From positions 1 to 55,255 of the forward strand of contig SYCI01000109.1 of the NCBI GenBank assembly GCA_005787035.1: 55,255 nt of DNA. The letters run 5' to 3'. This document shows, piece after piece, positions 1 to 8,264 of the stretch. The translations under genes and the position numbers were made by a program. The notes beneath the pieces are model-generated. The model was not told where the DNA came from, made no database searches, and saw nothing but the letters and a program-made list of their open reading frames with translations. How positions within the stretch are numbered: position 1 is the first letter of the stretch; each line of letters opens with the position of its first letter. The stretch is from Actinomycetota bacterium. GTDB taxonomy: Bacteria; Actinomycetota; Acidimicrobiia; Acidimicrobiales; Ilumatobacteraceae.

Positions 1-582
1 GTTCAGCGGAATCGACTGGATGCCCGACGAACCGGTACCGATGACAGCAACCCGCTTGCCGGTGAAGTCGACGCCCTCGTGCGGCCAACGCCCGGTCACG
101 TAGACGTCGCCGCCGAATCGGTCGGTGCCCGGAATATCAGGCTCCTTGGGAACCGACAGACAGCCGGTCGCCATCACGTAATGACGACAGGTGATCTTCT
201 CGCCGGTCGATGTATGGATCGTCCACTTCTTGGCGGCGTCGTCCCACGCGGCTTCTTCGACCTTCACCTCGAAGTCGATGCCCGAATAGAGGTCGTGCTT
301 CTTCGCGACATATTGCGCGTAGCGGAGGATCTCGGGTTGGGCCGCGTGCTTCTCCGACCACGTCCATTCGTCATGGAGTTCGGGGTCCCAGGTGTACTGA
401 TAATCGGTCGTCGCGATGTCGCAACGAGCACCTGGATAGCGATTCCAGTACCACGTGCCGCCCACGTCGTCGCCGGCCTCGAGGACGCGCGACGTAAAGC
501 CCTTCTCACGGAGTTCGTGCAACAAGTACATGCCGGCGAAACCGGCTCCGACGACTACCACATCGACATCGGACTTGCCCAT
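1..582 (-). CDS. Baeyer-Villiger-type flavin monooxygenase, C-terminus cut by window edge
   Basis: Only the first 194 codons are in the window. The N-terminus has the FAD Rossmann motif VGAGFAG (about residues 11-17). The BVMO signature GGTWYWNRYPG follows, and a second dinucleotide-binding motif IGTGSSG lies near the window edge. This combination is known for FAD/NADPH Baeyer-Villiger monooxygenases, which insert oxygen next to a ketone. The BVMO fingerprint FxGxxxHxxxWP reads FGGDVYVTGRWP, so the usual His is Val. The start is ATG at 582, preceded by a G-rich ribosome site. The gene lies 97 bp downstream of an acyl-CoA ligase on the same strand, which suggests joint breakdown of a ketone or steroid-like compound. 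The substrate is unknown. Confidence 0.85.
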   Translation of the reverse strand, partial: MGKSDVDVVVVGAGFAGMYLLHELREKGFTSRVLEAGDDVGGTWYWNRYPGARCDIATTDYQYTWDPELHDEWTWSEKHAAQPEILRYAQYVAKKHDLYSGIDFEVKVEEAAWDDAAKKWTIHTSTGEKITCRHYVMATGCLSVPKEPDIPGTDRFGGDVYVTGRWPHEGVDFTGKRVAVIGTGSSGIQSIPLN

Positions 583-679
583 GGCTCAGTTCCCCCCGCA
601 CCCGACCCCCACGGCCGGATGCTGGTACAACTCTCGCAGATCGGGTCACCCGCACTCAACACGGGCCGACCCCACCGGA

Positions 680-2428
680 CTATTCGCCGATCAGTTCCTT
701 GCGCAGTTCACGCTTCAGGAACTTGCCACTGGCGTTGCGCGGAATCGGCTCACCCCGGAACCAGAAACGGGCCGGGATCTTGTGCTTGGCGAGGCTCTGG
801 GCGAGGAACGCCCGCAGATCGTCTTCGGACACCGACTTGCCGGGCTGAAGAACGATGCACGCCGCAACTTCCTCACCGAGGCGTTCGTCGGGGATGCCGA
901 ACACCGCCGCTTCGGCGATGGCGTCGTGGCGGTAGATCACGGCCTCGACTTCGGAGCAATACACGTTCTCACCACCACGGATGACCATGTCCTTCGCGCG
1001 GTCGACGATGTAGATGAAGCCGTCCTGGTCGATACGGGCGATGTCGCCGGTGTTGAGCCAGCCGTCCTTGATGGATTCGGCAGTGGCCTCGGCTCGATTG
1101 AGATAGCCCTTGATGACCACGGCACCCTTGACGCAGAGAATTCCGGTGATGTTGGGATCGCGCGGAAGTTCACGCCCCTCTTCGTCGACCAACTTGGTCT
1201 CGAGCGTCGGTACGGCCGGACCGCACGACGACGGCTTGGTGGTGTACCAGAGCGAGGTGTTGGCAGTGATGATGCCGTGGGTCTCGGTCATGCCGTAGCC
1301 CGTGGTGGGCGTACCGGTCTCGAGTTCTTTGTCGATCTTTTCGACGAGGTCGGGCTGCACCGCGGCACCGCCACCGCTGATGGCGGCGAGCGACGACGTG
1401 TCGCGCTTCTTCCAGTCGGGGTGCATGAGGAGTTCGCGTCCCATGGTGGGTACACCCGAGAAGTTGGTGCACTTCTCGCGCTCGATGAGTTCGAGCGCAC
1501 GACCCGGATCCCACTTGTACATGAGGACCACCGTTCCGCCGACGAGTGTGGCCGGATGCAAGATGCAGTTGCAGGCCGTCACGTGGAAGAGCGGAGTTGG
1601 TGCCATGAAGACGGGCGGCAAGGCCGGCGGTGCCGGCGGTGCGGCGGCGAGATCACCGGCGGCCACGGCCTTGGCGATACCGGCCGAAGCGGCGGCGGTC
1701 ATCGAGGCGATGTTCATGACGTTGATGACAGAGCCGCGATGGTGCAACTGCGCACCCTTCGGGAAGCCGGTCGTTCCCGAGGTGTAGAAGATCGTCGCGT
1801 CGTCATCGGGATCGATGTCGGCCGGCGGGAGCGCGCCCGGGTCGGCCTTGGCCATCACGTCGGTCCAGCGCACTCCGCCCGCCGGAAGATCGCGCTCACT
1901 TCGCACCGAGATCACCGGAATGTCGCGCTTGGTGGGGACCTGCTGGTAGCGCTCGAGGCGCTCGTCGTCGACGATCAGCACTTTGGGTTCGCTGTCGCCC
2001 AGCGCGTAGTCCATCTCGACCGGAGTCCACCATGCGTTCATGCCAACGCTGGCCGCACCGATCGAAACCGTCGCCCAGTAGGTGACGACCCACTCCGGAT
2101 AGTTGCGGGTGGAGATCGCCACGCGATCACCCCGCTTCACGCCGTTGTCGACGAGATATTGAGCGAGCTTGCGCACCTGCGCGTGAACCTCGTTGTAGGT
2201 GTACGACTCGTCTTCGTAGACGATGTACTTCTTGTCGCCGTGCACCGCGGTCATCTCCCAGACCACGCGCATGTTGGGCGGAGCGGCGGCGAAGGTCTTG
2301 AGTTGTTGACCCCTCACCTCGATCGTCGTGACCGCAAATGGCGATCCGGGTCCCTCGATTTCCTGACGGGCGGCGATGTAGTGCTTGATCACCCTCCCAT
2401 CGTGGCCGAGCGGGTGTCGGAACCGCAA
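680..2428 (-). CDS. Acyl-CoA synthetase (class I adenylate-forming ligase)
   Basis: This protein of about 580 residues activates a carboxylic acid to acyl-AMP and then to a CoA thioester. The P-loop-like motif TSGTTGFPKG is at about 216-225. The hinge region has NTGDIARID and DMVIRGGENVYC, and the C-terminal catalytic Lys sits in NASGKFLKREL (about K569). An Ala/Pro-rich insertion of roughly 30 residues follows the P-loop region (about nt 1600-1700) and looks like a flexible linker. The longest frame starts at TTG 2428. A GTG at 2392 is an alternative, but its GGGAGG is too close to be a good ribosome site, so the start is uncertain. The gene diverges from the P450 and probably forms an operon with the monooxygenase. 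The chain length of the substrate cannot be told. Confidence 0.9.
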   Translation of the reverse strand: MRFRHPLGHDGRVIKHYIAARQEIEGPGSPFAVTTIEVRGQQLKTFAAAPPNMRVVWEMTAVHGDKKYIVYEDESYTYNEVHAQVRKLAQYLVDNGVKRGDRVAISTRNYPEWVVTYWATVSIGAASVGMNAWWTPVEMDYALGDSEPKVLIVDDERLERYQQVPTKRDIPVISVRSERDLPAGGVRWTDVMAKADPGALPPADIDPDDDATIFYTSGTTGFPKGAQLHHRGSVINVMNIASMTAAASAGIAKAVAAGDLAAAPPAPPALPPVFMAPTPLFHVTACNCILHPATLVGGTVVLMYKWDPGRALELIEREKCTNFSGVPTMGRELLMHPDWKKRDTSSLAAISGGGAAVQPDLVEKIDKELETGTPTTGYGMTETHGIITANTSLWYTTKPSSCGPAVPTLETKLVDEEGRELPRDPNITGILCVKGAVVIKGYLNRAEATAESIKDGWLNTGDIARIDQDGFIYIVDRAKDMVIRGGENVYCSEVEAVIYRHDAIAEAAVFGIPDERLGEEVAACIVLQPGKSVSEDDLRAFLAQSLAKHKIPARFWFRGEPIPRNASGKFLKRELRKELIGE

Positions 2429-2495
2429 CGCAGGAACTCGGTTTCCGCCGAAATCGACCCCTAACGGACCCTTCGTCGGCGACCCTCCGATCTTC

Positions 2496-2518
2496 TACGC
2501 TGACAACCGAGACGGGGG
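2496..2518 (+). promoter_or_regulatory. P450 promoter -10 (TACGCT) and ribosome site
   Basis: TACGCT at 2496-2501 fits the actinobacterial TAnnnT -10 pattern. A run of five G (2514-2518) lies 5 bases before the ATG at 2524, so this transcript has a short leader. An ACCCCTA half-site lies at 2457-2463 in the same divergent spacer and resembles half of the TAGGGG-type palindromes found elsewhere in the window. Confidence 0.5.
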
Positions 2519-2523
2519 TCGAC

Positions 2524-3738
2524 ATGGCATACGGAGCCGAGCGGATCGAGAGCGAGCCGGTCAGGGACTGGGTGAGCGACTGGGACTGGCTGGACGACGG
2601 TTGGGGCGAGAACGCCATCGAGATCTGGAACGACGTCCGCGAACAGTGTCCGGTGGCGAGCACCGAGCGTTACGGCCGGGCCTTCATGCCGGTGACGATG
2701 GAGGCCGTGCGTACCATCGCCCACGACACCGAGAACTTCTCGTCGATCTGGGTGGCCGTGGCCCGGCCCGATGCCCCGCGACGCCCGGCACCGCCCATCA
2801 CCAGCGATCCGCCTGATCATCTCGGACATCGACGTCTGATCCTTCCTGCGTTCAATCCGAAGGCGATGGCGGCGATCGAGCCCGAGATGCGCAGCTTCTG
2901 TCGGCGGCTGATCGCCGACATCGGCGACTCCGCCACTGCCGACGCGGCCGAGCAGTACAGCCAGCACATTCCGGTGCACGGCATCTGCATCGTCACCGGG
3001 CTACCCGAAGAAGATGCCGATCTCTTCCGCGACTGGATCTACCGAAACTTCCAGTTGGCACCGAAGGACAACGCCATCCGCGCCCAAGTCGCCACCGAGA
3101 TGACCGAGTACATCGACGTGTTGCTCAAGGATCGACTGAAGATTCCCCAGGACGATCTGCTCACCGTGGTCGCCAACGCGGATATCGATGGCCAGGAAAT
3201 CGACTGGGACGTGAAGGTGGGTTACATCCGCCTCCAGATCATCGCTGGCATCGACACGACGTGGAGCGCCATCGGTTCGGGACTCTGGCACTTCGCGCAA
3301 CACAACGATCAGGTGCAGCGTTTGATCGCCGTGCCCAACGAACACGACCTCTGGTCGGAGGCGACCGAGGAAGTGCTCCGCTACTACGCACCAGTCACGA
3401 TGGCGCGCAAGGTCATCAACGACGTCGAGGTGTCGGGCTGCCCGATGCACGCCGGCGATCAGACCCTCGTGACGTTCCCGGCCGCCAATCACGATCGGAA
3501 GGAATTCGAACGCGCCGACGAGTTCATCCTCGACCGCAAGAACAACCGGCACGTGGCTTTCGGTTTGGGTATTCACCGGTGCGCCGGTTCGAACCTGGCG
3601 CGGCTGGAGATGATCGTGGCGTTCCAGGAATGGTTGCGCGCGTTCCCGAAGTATTCGCTCGATCCGAGCAAGAAGGTCACGTGGGCGAACGGACAGGTCC
3701 GCGGCCCGCGCATCCTCCCCGTCCTCACCAACGGCTGA
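2524..3738 (+). CDS. Cytochrome P450
   Basis: A soluble bacterial P450 of 404 residues, the usual length. The I-helix oxygen-activation motif AGIDTT is at 241-246, the ExxR motif EVLR at 283-286, and the heme-ligand loop FGLGIHRCAG has Cys353 as thiolate ligand. It would hydroxylate an organic substrate using electrons from a ferredoxin or flavodoxin system; no redox partner gene lies nearby. It faces away from an acyl-CoA ligase and a Baeyer-Villiger-type monooxygenase, which suggests an oxidative catabolic cluster, perhaps for terpenoid, steroid or alkyl compounds. Substrate and P450 subfamily cannot be assigned from sequence alone. Confidence 0.95.
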   Translation: MAYGAERIESEPVRDWVSDWDWLDDGWGENAIEIWNDVREQCPVASTERYGRAFMPVTMEAVRTIAHDTENFSSIWVAVARPDAPRRPAPPITSDPPDHLGHRRLILPAFNPKAMAAIEPEMRSFCRRLIADIGDSATADAAEQYSQHIPVHGICIVTGLPEEDADLFRDWIYRNFQLAPKDNAIRAQVATEMTEYIDVLLKDRLKIPQDDLLTVVANADIDGQEIDWDVKVGYIRLQIIAGIDTTWSAIGSGLWHFAQHNDQVQRLIAVPNEHDLWSEATEEVLRYYAPVTMARKVINDVEVSGCPMHAGDQTLVTFPAANHDRKEFERADEFILDRKNNRHVAFGLGIHRCAGSNLARLEMIVAFQEWLRAFPKYSLDPSKKVTWANGQVRGPRILPVLTNG

Positions 3739-3754
3739 GTCCTCGGCGACTCAG
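3735..3754. terminator. Hairpin spanning two convergent stop codons
   Basis: CTGAGTC (3735-3741) and GACTCAG (3748-3754) form a 7-bp stem with a 6-base loop. It overlaps the P450 stop and the stop of the facing LAL regulator, so it may act in both directions. There is no clear U-run. Confidence 0.5.
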
Positions 3755-6564
3755 GCGAAGTCGAGAGCGCCGCGGTCGACGGCGCGAGCCAAGTCGAGAC
3801 GCGACGTCGTATTCGTCTTGGCGTAGATCCGAGTCAGGTACACCTCGACGGTCTTCACGCTGTAGTGCAGTGATGACGCCACCTCTTTGTTCGTCATTCC
3901 CTGGGCCACCAACTTGACGATCGCAACTTCGGCGTCCGTGAGGCCGTCCGCTCCGTTCTTGGGCGAACGTGGCACCGACACGCCCAGGCGACGAAGTCCG
4001 GCCAGAGCGTGTTGACGCCACGGCATGGCCCCGAGCGTGTCGAACACGTCGCGGGCACGCTCGAAGTTGTCGCGAGCGTCCACTCCGCACTCGGCCAACA
4101 TCAACCGGCCGCGTCCGACTTCGAAGGGATAGTTCGCTCGTTCGCCGATCTCGACCGCCCGCGCCAGCGAATCGACGTCACGGCAAACCGTCCCGTATCC
4201 GAGATTGGCCCGACAACCGACATACGAGAGGGTGGATTCGGCCCACCCGGAACGCAACTCGGCCGCGACACGACCCGCATCCTCCGAGCGCCCAGCGGCC
4301 AGGTGGCAATACGCCAACTCTTCGAGGATCAGGTGACTCTGACCGTGGATCGAGAGCCGACGTCGAGTGTCGAGGAGACTCTCGAGGCGTTCGATCCCCT
4401 TGTCCGGATCGCCGCACGCACGGTCGACTCGAGACAGTACCGAGTCGACCGTGGGCTTCATGCCGTGCGCCGGGGTGAACATGGTGCGCGCCAGTTCACG
4501 AGCGGCCCGCACATCTCCTCGTTCGACGAGGATCAAACAGGGGTTGGCACGAAGAAATGCCTCGACGATGCGAATGCCCTGCGACTCCATCTGCCACAGA
4601 AGATCGTCCGAGTAGCTGAGGGCGTCGTCCCACTGGCCATGAACGACCTGCAGCGTGCAGACCGACGTCTCGAGCAGAGCACTCAAACTCAGATTCGACC
4701 GCGCTGTATCAGTGGAGTCGACGCGATCGATCGCCGCCTGCACCGCCTCCATGTCCTCACACGTGAGATGAACCATCGCAAGGAACGAATCCGTGGCGAA
4801 CCGCACCGGCTCACTCGCCAGGGGACGAAGATCATCGAGGATTCTGATCCCCCTCTCGACAACATCGAATCGATCGATCGTCGACGCATGGAACAAGTCA
4901 TGAGCGAAGGTGACCGTCTCCTGCGTGCCGATCGCCGGCTCGAAGTCGAGGAAGTGATCGCAACGACCCGGCTCCTGCGTCCCCAACTGGGCGCGGAAGT
5001 GCTCGTACTGCGCCTGCACACTCAAGGGCAACTCGACGACTTCGCCTTGACTTTCGATGAACGAAATAGCGCCATCGAGATCGCCAGAGATGTACAGGCT
5101 GTTCACGACGTCGCTGATCGTGCGGTCGCGTAGACGCCCGGGTTCGAGTCCTGCCAGCGCCACCTCGGCTGCCTTCACCGTCTCGATCGGACGCGACGCT
5201 CGGAACAGCGCATGGGCGCGTTCGGCGGCCAACGTAGCGGCCTGCGGTGAACCGTCCGTCACCAAATTCGCGGCTCGCTCGAACCACGACGCCGCCACCA
5301 AGGGTGCAACCGATGCGACGCGATGTCCGGCGTCCACGAGAATTGAGATCGCCCGTTGATCACCACGCTCGGCGCTGGCTGCGACGTGAGCGGCGAGGTC
5401 CGAACTGTCGACATACGCTCCGCGCTCTCTTTCGGCCATGAAGAATTCGGCGATCGATCGATGGAGCCGGCGCTGCTCGGCCGGACCGATGTCGTCATAC
5501 AACGCATCACGCAACAGCGAATGCGTGAACGTGAAACCACTTCGACCGTCGTGGCGCAACAGGCCCGCCGACACCAGGCGATCGAAGCACTCGCGGACAT
5601 GAGTCTCCGGAATTCCACTCACTGCAGCAATCGTGGCGAGTCGTGCGACTTCGATTCGACCGAACGCCGACAACACGCGAGCGACCTGAGTATCGACGCT
5701 TCCCACTTCGAAGAAGCGGTGGATGAGCGAAGTGTGTGAATGAGGAATCCGCTCGCTGTTCACGAGGTGAGCTCGTGACGACGAACGACGAATCCGATCG
5801 CTCTGGATCAGGCTCCGCACGACTTCCAACGTGAAGAATGGATTGCCCCGCGAACTCTCGAACACGAACGATGTCAATTCGTCGTCGGGCATGGTGCCCA
5901 GAAGTTCGAGAACGACCGACCGTGTCTCTGACATGTCGAGCGCCGTGAGATCGATCACCGCACCCTGATCGGCCCGCTCGAGAAATCCGACCACGTCCGG
6001 AACACGCGTCGATACGTACGCGCCATGTATTCGAGCTGTGCCGAGGAGCAAGGTCCGGGTGCGGCTGAACGTGCGCGAGAGCCGAGTGAGCAACGCCAAC
6101 GAATCGTCATCGGCGAGATGCAGATCATCGGCCACGATCACCAGCGGCGACTGCGCGGTGAGCCCGCGAACCAGTCGATCGGCGAGTGTGACCACACTGT
6201 TGCGCCGTCCCGATTCGCCACCGGTCGATCGGCCGATTTCAGCCCTGATCTCGCCAACCAGATCGGAGACGGCATCGGGCCGGTCACCCGGCAGATCGTC
6301 GACGAGCCCGCTCAAGAGCGCATACGGAACGCCGGAGTCGAAGGTGCTCGACTGCGTGGCCACCACCATCGCGCCCATCGCAGCGGTCCGGGCCCCGACC
6401 TCGGCCACCAGACGTGACTTCCCGAGCCCCCCGGCACCCAGAACGAGAGCGGCGGCGCCACGACCCACTTCGGCCTGTTTGAACAGACCGATGATTCTGG
6501 CCAATTCGGCCTCGCGCCCGATCAATGGCGTGCGCGAGGCGATGTCGTCGACTCGCCCGGTCAC
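3751..6564 (-). CDS. LAL-type transcriptional regulator (ATPase + LuxR helix-turn-helix)
   Basis: At 937 residues it has the size of large ATP-binding LuxR (LAL/MalT-like) regulators. The N-terminus carries a Walker A loop GAGGLGKS (43-50) and a Walker B strand LVIVADDLHLAD (about 141-152). A long helical, TPR-like middle follows. The C-terminal LuxR/GerE helix-turn-helix includes LTDAEVAIVKLVAQGMTNKE and the recognition region SVKTVEVYLTRIY. Such proteins activate transcription when ATP and a small ligand bind. The start is GTG 6564, with a strong purine-rich site (GGAGG) 4 bases upstream. It faces away from the ABC transporter operon; TAGGGG-N2-TCCCTA at 6610-6623 in that spacer is a candidate binding site. 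A related site precedes the carboxylesterase, so these genes may form its regulon. Confidence 0.92.
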   Translation of the reverse strand: MTGRVDDIASRTPLIGREAELARIIGLFKQAEVGRGAAALVLGAGGLGKSRLVAEVGARTAAMGAMVVATQSSTFDSGVPYALLSGLVDDLPGDRPDAVSDLVGEIRAEIGRSTGGESGRRNSVVTLADRLVRGLTAQSPLVIVADDLHLADDDSLALLTRLSRTFSRTRTLLLGTARIHGAYVSTRVPDVVGFLERADQGAVIDLTALDMSETRSVVLELLGTMPDDELTSFVFESSRGNPFFTLEVVRSLIQSDRIRRSSSRAHLVNSERIPHSHTSLIHRFFEVGSVDTQVARVLSAFGRIEVARLATIAAVSGIPETHVRECFDRLVSAGLLRHDGRSGFTFTHSLLRDALYDDIGPAEQRRLHRSIAEFFMAERERGAYVDSSDLAAHVAASAERGDQRAISILVDAGHRVASVAPLVAASWFERAANLVTDGSPQAATLAAERAHALFRASRPIETVKAAEVALAGLEPGRLRDRTISDVVNSLYISGDLDGAISFIESQGEVVELPLSVQAQYEHFRAQLGTQEPGRCDHFLDFEPAIGTQETVTFAHDLFHASTIDRFDVVERGIRILDDLRPLASEPVRFATDSFLAMVHLTCEDMEAVQAAIDRVDSTDTARSNLSLSALLETSVCTLQVVHGQWDDALSYSDDLLWQMESQGIRIVEAFLRANPCLILVERGDVRAARELARTMFTPAHGMKPTVDSVLSRVDRACGDPDKGIERLESLLDTRRRLSIHGQSHLILEELAYCHLAAGRSEDAGRVAAELRSGWAESTLSYVGCRANLGYGTVCRDVDSLARAVEIGERANYPFEVGRGRLMLAECGVDARDNFERARDVFDTLGAMPWRQHALAGLRRLGVSVPRSPKNGADGLTDAEVAIVKLVAQGMTNKEVASSLHYSVKTVEVYLTRIYAKTNTTSRLDLARAVDRGALDFA

Positions 6565-6609
6565 TTCCCCTCCCCGCCGGCAACCCTAGATCGGCGGGAA
6601 CCCTACCAA

Positions 6610-6623
6610 TAGGGGAATCCCTA
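6610..6623. promoter_or_regulatory. TAGGGG-AA-TCCCTA inverted repeat, candidate LAL operator
   Basis: This near-perfect inverted repeat lies between the LAL regulator and the divergent transporter operon. Extra CCCTA half-sites occur at about 6583-6587 and 6601-6605. A perfect relative (AGTAGGGG-TT-CCCCTACT) lies at 13373-13390 before the carboxylesterase. Binding by the LAL protein is inferred from position and co-occurrence only. Confidence 0.5.
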
Positions 6624-6693
6624 CTACCCCCGGCCGGCCCGACCGCCAAGACTGTTGGCGATGGCGATCACCGCCATCGGAGGGGTAGACGGA

Positions 6694-6882
6694 ATGACGC
6701 GGATCGTTCTCGATCTCGTGGGCGACGTACGGAGAGACCATGCTCCGACGCCCGTCCAGGGATCGCTCACGATCGAGGATGGCACGGTGAGTCCCTTCGT
6801 GGGCTGGGCCGAATTACTCGTCCTTCTCGAAGCGTCCATCACCACCACTCACGACACGACGCGCCCGGATTCGACTCCGTGA
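6694..6882 (+). CDS. Small conserved-looking protein (62 aa)
   Basis: ATG 6694 has a good site (AGGGG, 8 bases upstream). The product has an alternating pattern followed by GSLTIEDG and PFVGWAELLVLLEA. The 'GS.....G...PF.GW.EL...LE' layout resembles small actinobacterial proteins and tails of unknown role, and I cannot name a function. The gene ends 17 bases before the lipoprotein of the ABC transporter, so it is probably the first cistron of that operon. It has no signal peptide or membrane segment. It could serve as a small modulator, but that is speculation. Confidence 0.6.
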   Translation: MTRIVLDLVGDVRRDHAPTPVQGSLTIEDGTVSPFVGWAELLVLLEASITTTHDTTRPDSTP

Positions 6883-6899
6883 CGCAGGAGGGGAAACAC

Positions 6900-8198
6900 A
6901 TGAAACGACTCACGAGTACGTGGCGACTCGCCGCGGTTCTGAGTGCTTCGGCTCTCATCGCCGTGGCCTGCGGTGGCGACGACGACTCCGGCTCGGCTCC
7001 GGCCAGCGAAGCACCCGCGGCCAGCGAAGCGCCGGCGGCGAGCGAGGCACCCGCGGCCAGCGAAGCGCCGGCCAGCGACATCGATCGCACCGGACAGACC
7101 ATCAAGGTGGGCTACGTCAACAACGACGCGCTCTCCACCGCGTTCCGTATCGGTGGCCAGACGGCCATCGACTTCATCAACGCCAACGGCGGAATTCACG
7201 GCGCGACCATCGAAGTCGTCGAGTGCAACGCCGACGGTTCGCCCGAAGGTTCCATCAACTGTGCCAACAAGTTGATCGAAGAGGGTGTCGCGATGGCCTA
7301 CACCGGACTCGACGTCGGATCCGATGCCGCCATTCCGATCTACTCGAGCGCTGGCATCCCGTACATCACCTCGAACGGTTGGGGTCCCGTGCAGGAGAAC
7401 GATCCGATCGCCACGATCCTTCACGCTGCATCGGGTTCGTACTTCCTCAACCCGCTCTCCTACTTCAAGGATCAGGGCATCTTGAAGACCGGCACATTCT
7501 TCGCCGACAACCCCGCCGGTCAGGCCTACCAACCGATCATCCAGGAATACTCCGAGAAGCTCGGAATGGAGACTCTCTCGGTCATCGTCGATTCGAACAC
7601 TCCCGACTTCACGACGGCCATCGCGACCCTTCAGTCGCAGGGGGTCGAAGCGCTGTGGGGCATCATGACCGAACCGAATTGCATCGGCTTCGTGACGGCC
7701 GCTCGACAGATCGGCTTCACCGGTCCGATCTTTGCCGGGTCGTGCTCGTTCTACATCGGCGTCCTCCAGGATCAAGCCATCGGCACGCTTACTCAAGCCG
7801 ACCTGTATCTCTACGACGCGTACGCCGATGCGCCGGCCGACATCCAAGCTCGTCTCGACGAATACGCCAAGGTGATGACTGACGCTGGTCACGCCGACGA
7901 ACTCGGCGGATTCGCTCAGGCCGTGTACGGCGCGTGGATGGAACTCAAGAACGTCCTCGAAGCGATTCCGGGCGACCAGGAGATCACTGCTGAGTCGATC
8001 TTGGCCGCGATCAACGGTGGTTCGACGTTCCCCGGTTGGTTCGGCCCCGACCTGAAGTGCGGCTCCAAGATCTGGCCGGATGCAGCTCAGGCCTGCCACG
8101 CAACGAATGCTGTGTACGAGGTCATCAAGAACGACGACGGCACATTCGGTCGCAAGTTGGTTGGCGACTTCAAAGACGCCGCCTCGATGCTCGGCTGA
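6900..8198 (+). CDS. ABC transporter substrate-binding lipoprotein (branched-chain amino acid type)
   Basis: A 432-residue lipoprotein. It has a positively charged start, a hydrophobic stretch and a lipobox ending at Cys24 (LIAVAC), so it should be anchored outside the membrane. Residues 35-58 are four copies of ASEAPA, a flexible tether. The rest matches the Leu/Ile/Val-binding type I periplasmic fold (IKVGYVNNDA, AIDFINANGGIHG, then a second lobe with FTTAIATLQSQGVEALW). The ligand could be an amino acid, amide or aromatic/aliphatic acid; this family is broad. The ATG follows GGAGGGGA. A strong hairpin after the stop separates it from the permease and ATPase genes, which favours more lipoprotein than membrane components. 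Confidence 0.92.
   Translation: MKRLTSTWRLAAVLSASALIAVACGGDDDSGSAPASEAPAASEAPAASEAPAASEAPASDIDRTGQTIKVGYVNNDALSTAFRIGGQTAIDFINANGGIHGATIEVVECNADGSPEGSINCANKLIEEGVAMAYTGLDVGSDAAIPIYSSAGIPYITSNGWGPVQENDPIATILHAASGSYFLNPLSYFKDQGILKTGTFFADNPAGQAYQPIIQEYSEKLGMETLSVIVDSNTPDFTTAIATLQSQGVEALWGIMTEPNCIGFVTAARQIGFTGPIFAGSCSFYIGVLQDQAIGTLTQADLYLYDAYADAPADIQARLDEYAKVMTDAGHADELGGFAQAVYGAWMELKNVLEAIPGDQEITAESILAAINGGSTFPGWFGPDLKCGSKIWPDAAQACHATNAVYEVIKNDDGTFGRKLVGDFKDAASMLG
7002..7073 (+). repeat. Four tandem 18-bp units encoding ASEAPA
   Basis: The linker after the lipobox of the substrate-binding protein is built from four nearly identical 18-bp units. Such repeats can vary in copy number by slippage and change tether length. 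Confidence 0.85.
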
Positions 8199-8211
8199 TC
8201 GACGCAGGAGT

Positions 8212-8251
8212 AGCCCGGTCGGCCGACCGCGCCGACCGGGCTATTTTCTTT
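8212..8251 (+). terminator. Intrinsic (attenuating) terminator between lipoprotein and permease genes
   Basis: AGCCCGGTCGGC (8212-8223) pairs perfectly with GCCGACCGGGCT (8231-8242), a 12-bp GC-rich stem with a 7-base loop, followed by ATTTTCTTTC. It ends 13 bases before the GTG of the permease fusion. Partial termination here would set the ratio of binding protein to membrane complex. Confidence 0.9.
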
Positions 8252-8264
8252 CACGAGGGGGAAC

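Noticed and set aside
455-2464. 669-codon open frame on the plus strand
   Set aside because: It is antisense to the acyl-CoA ligase, which has full family motifs; long shadow frames are expected at this GC content.
7002-7073. CRISPR-like repeat array
   Set aside because: The units are contiguous 18-bp coding repeats without spacers, and they encode the ASEAPA linker.
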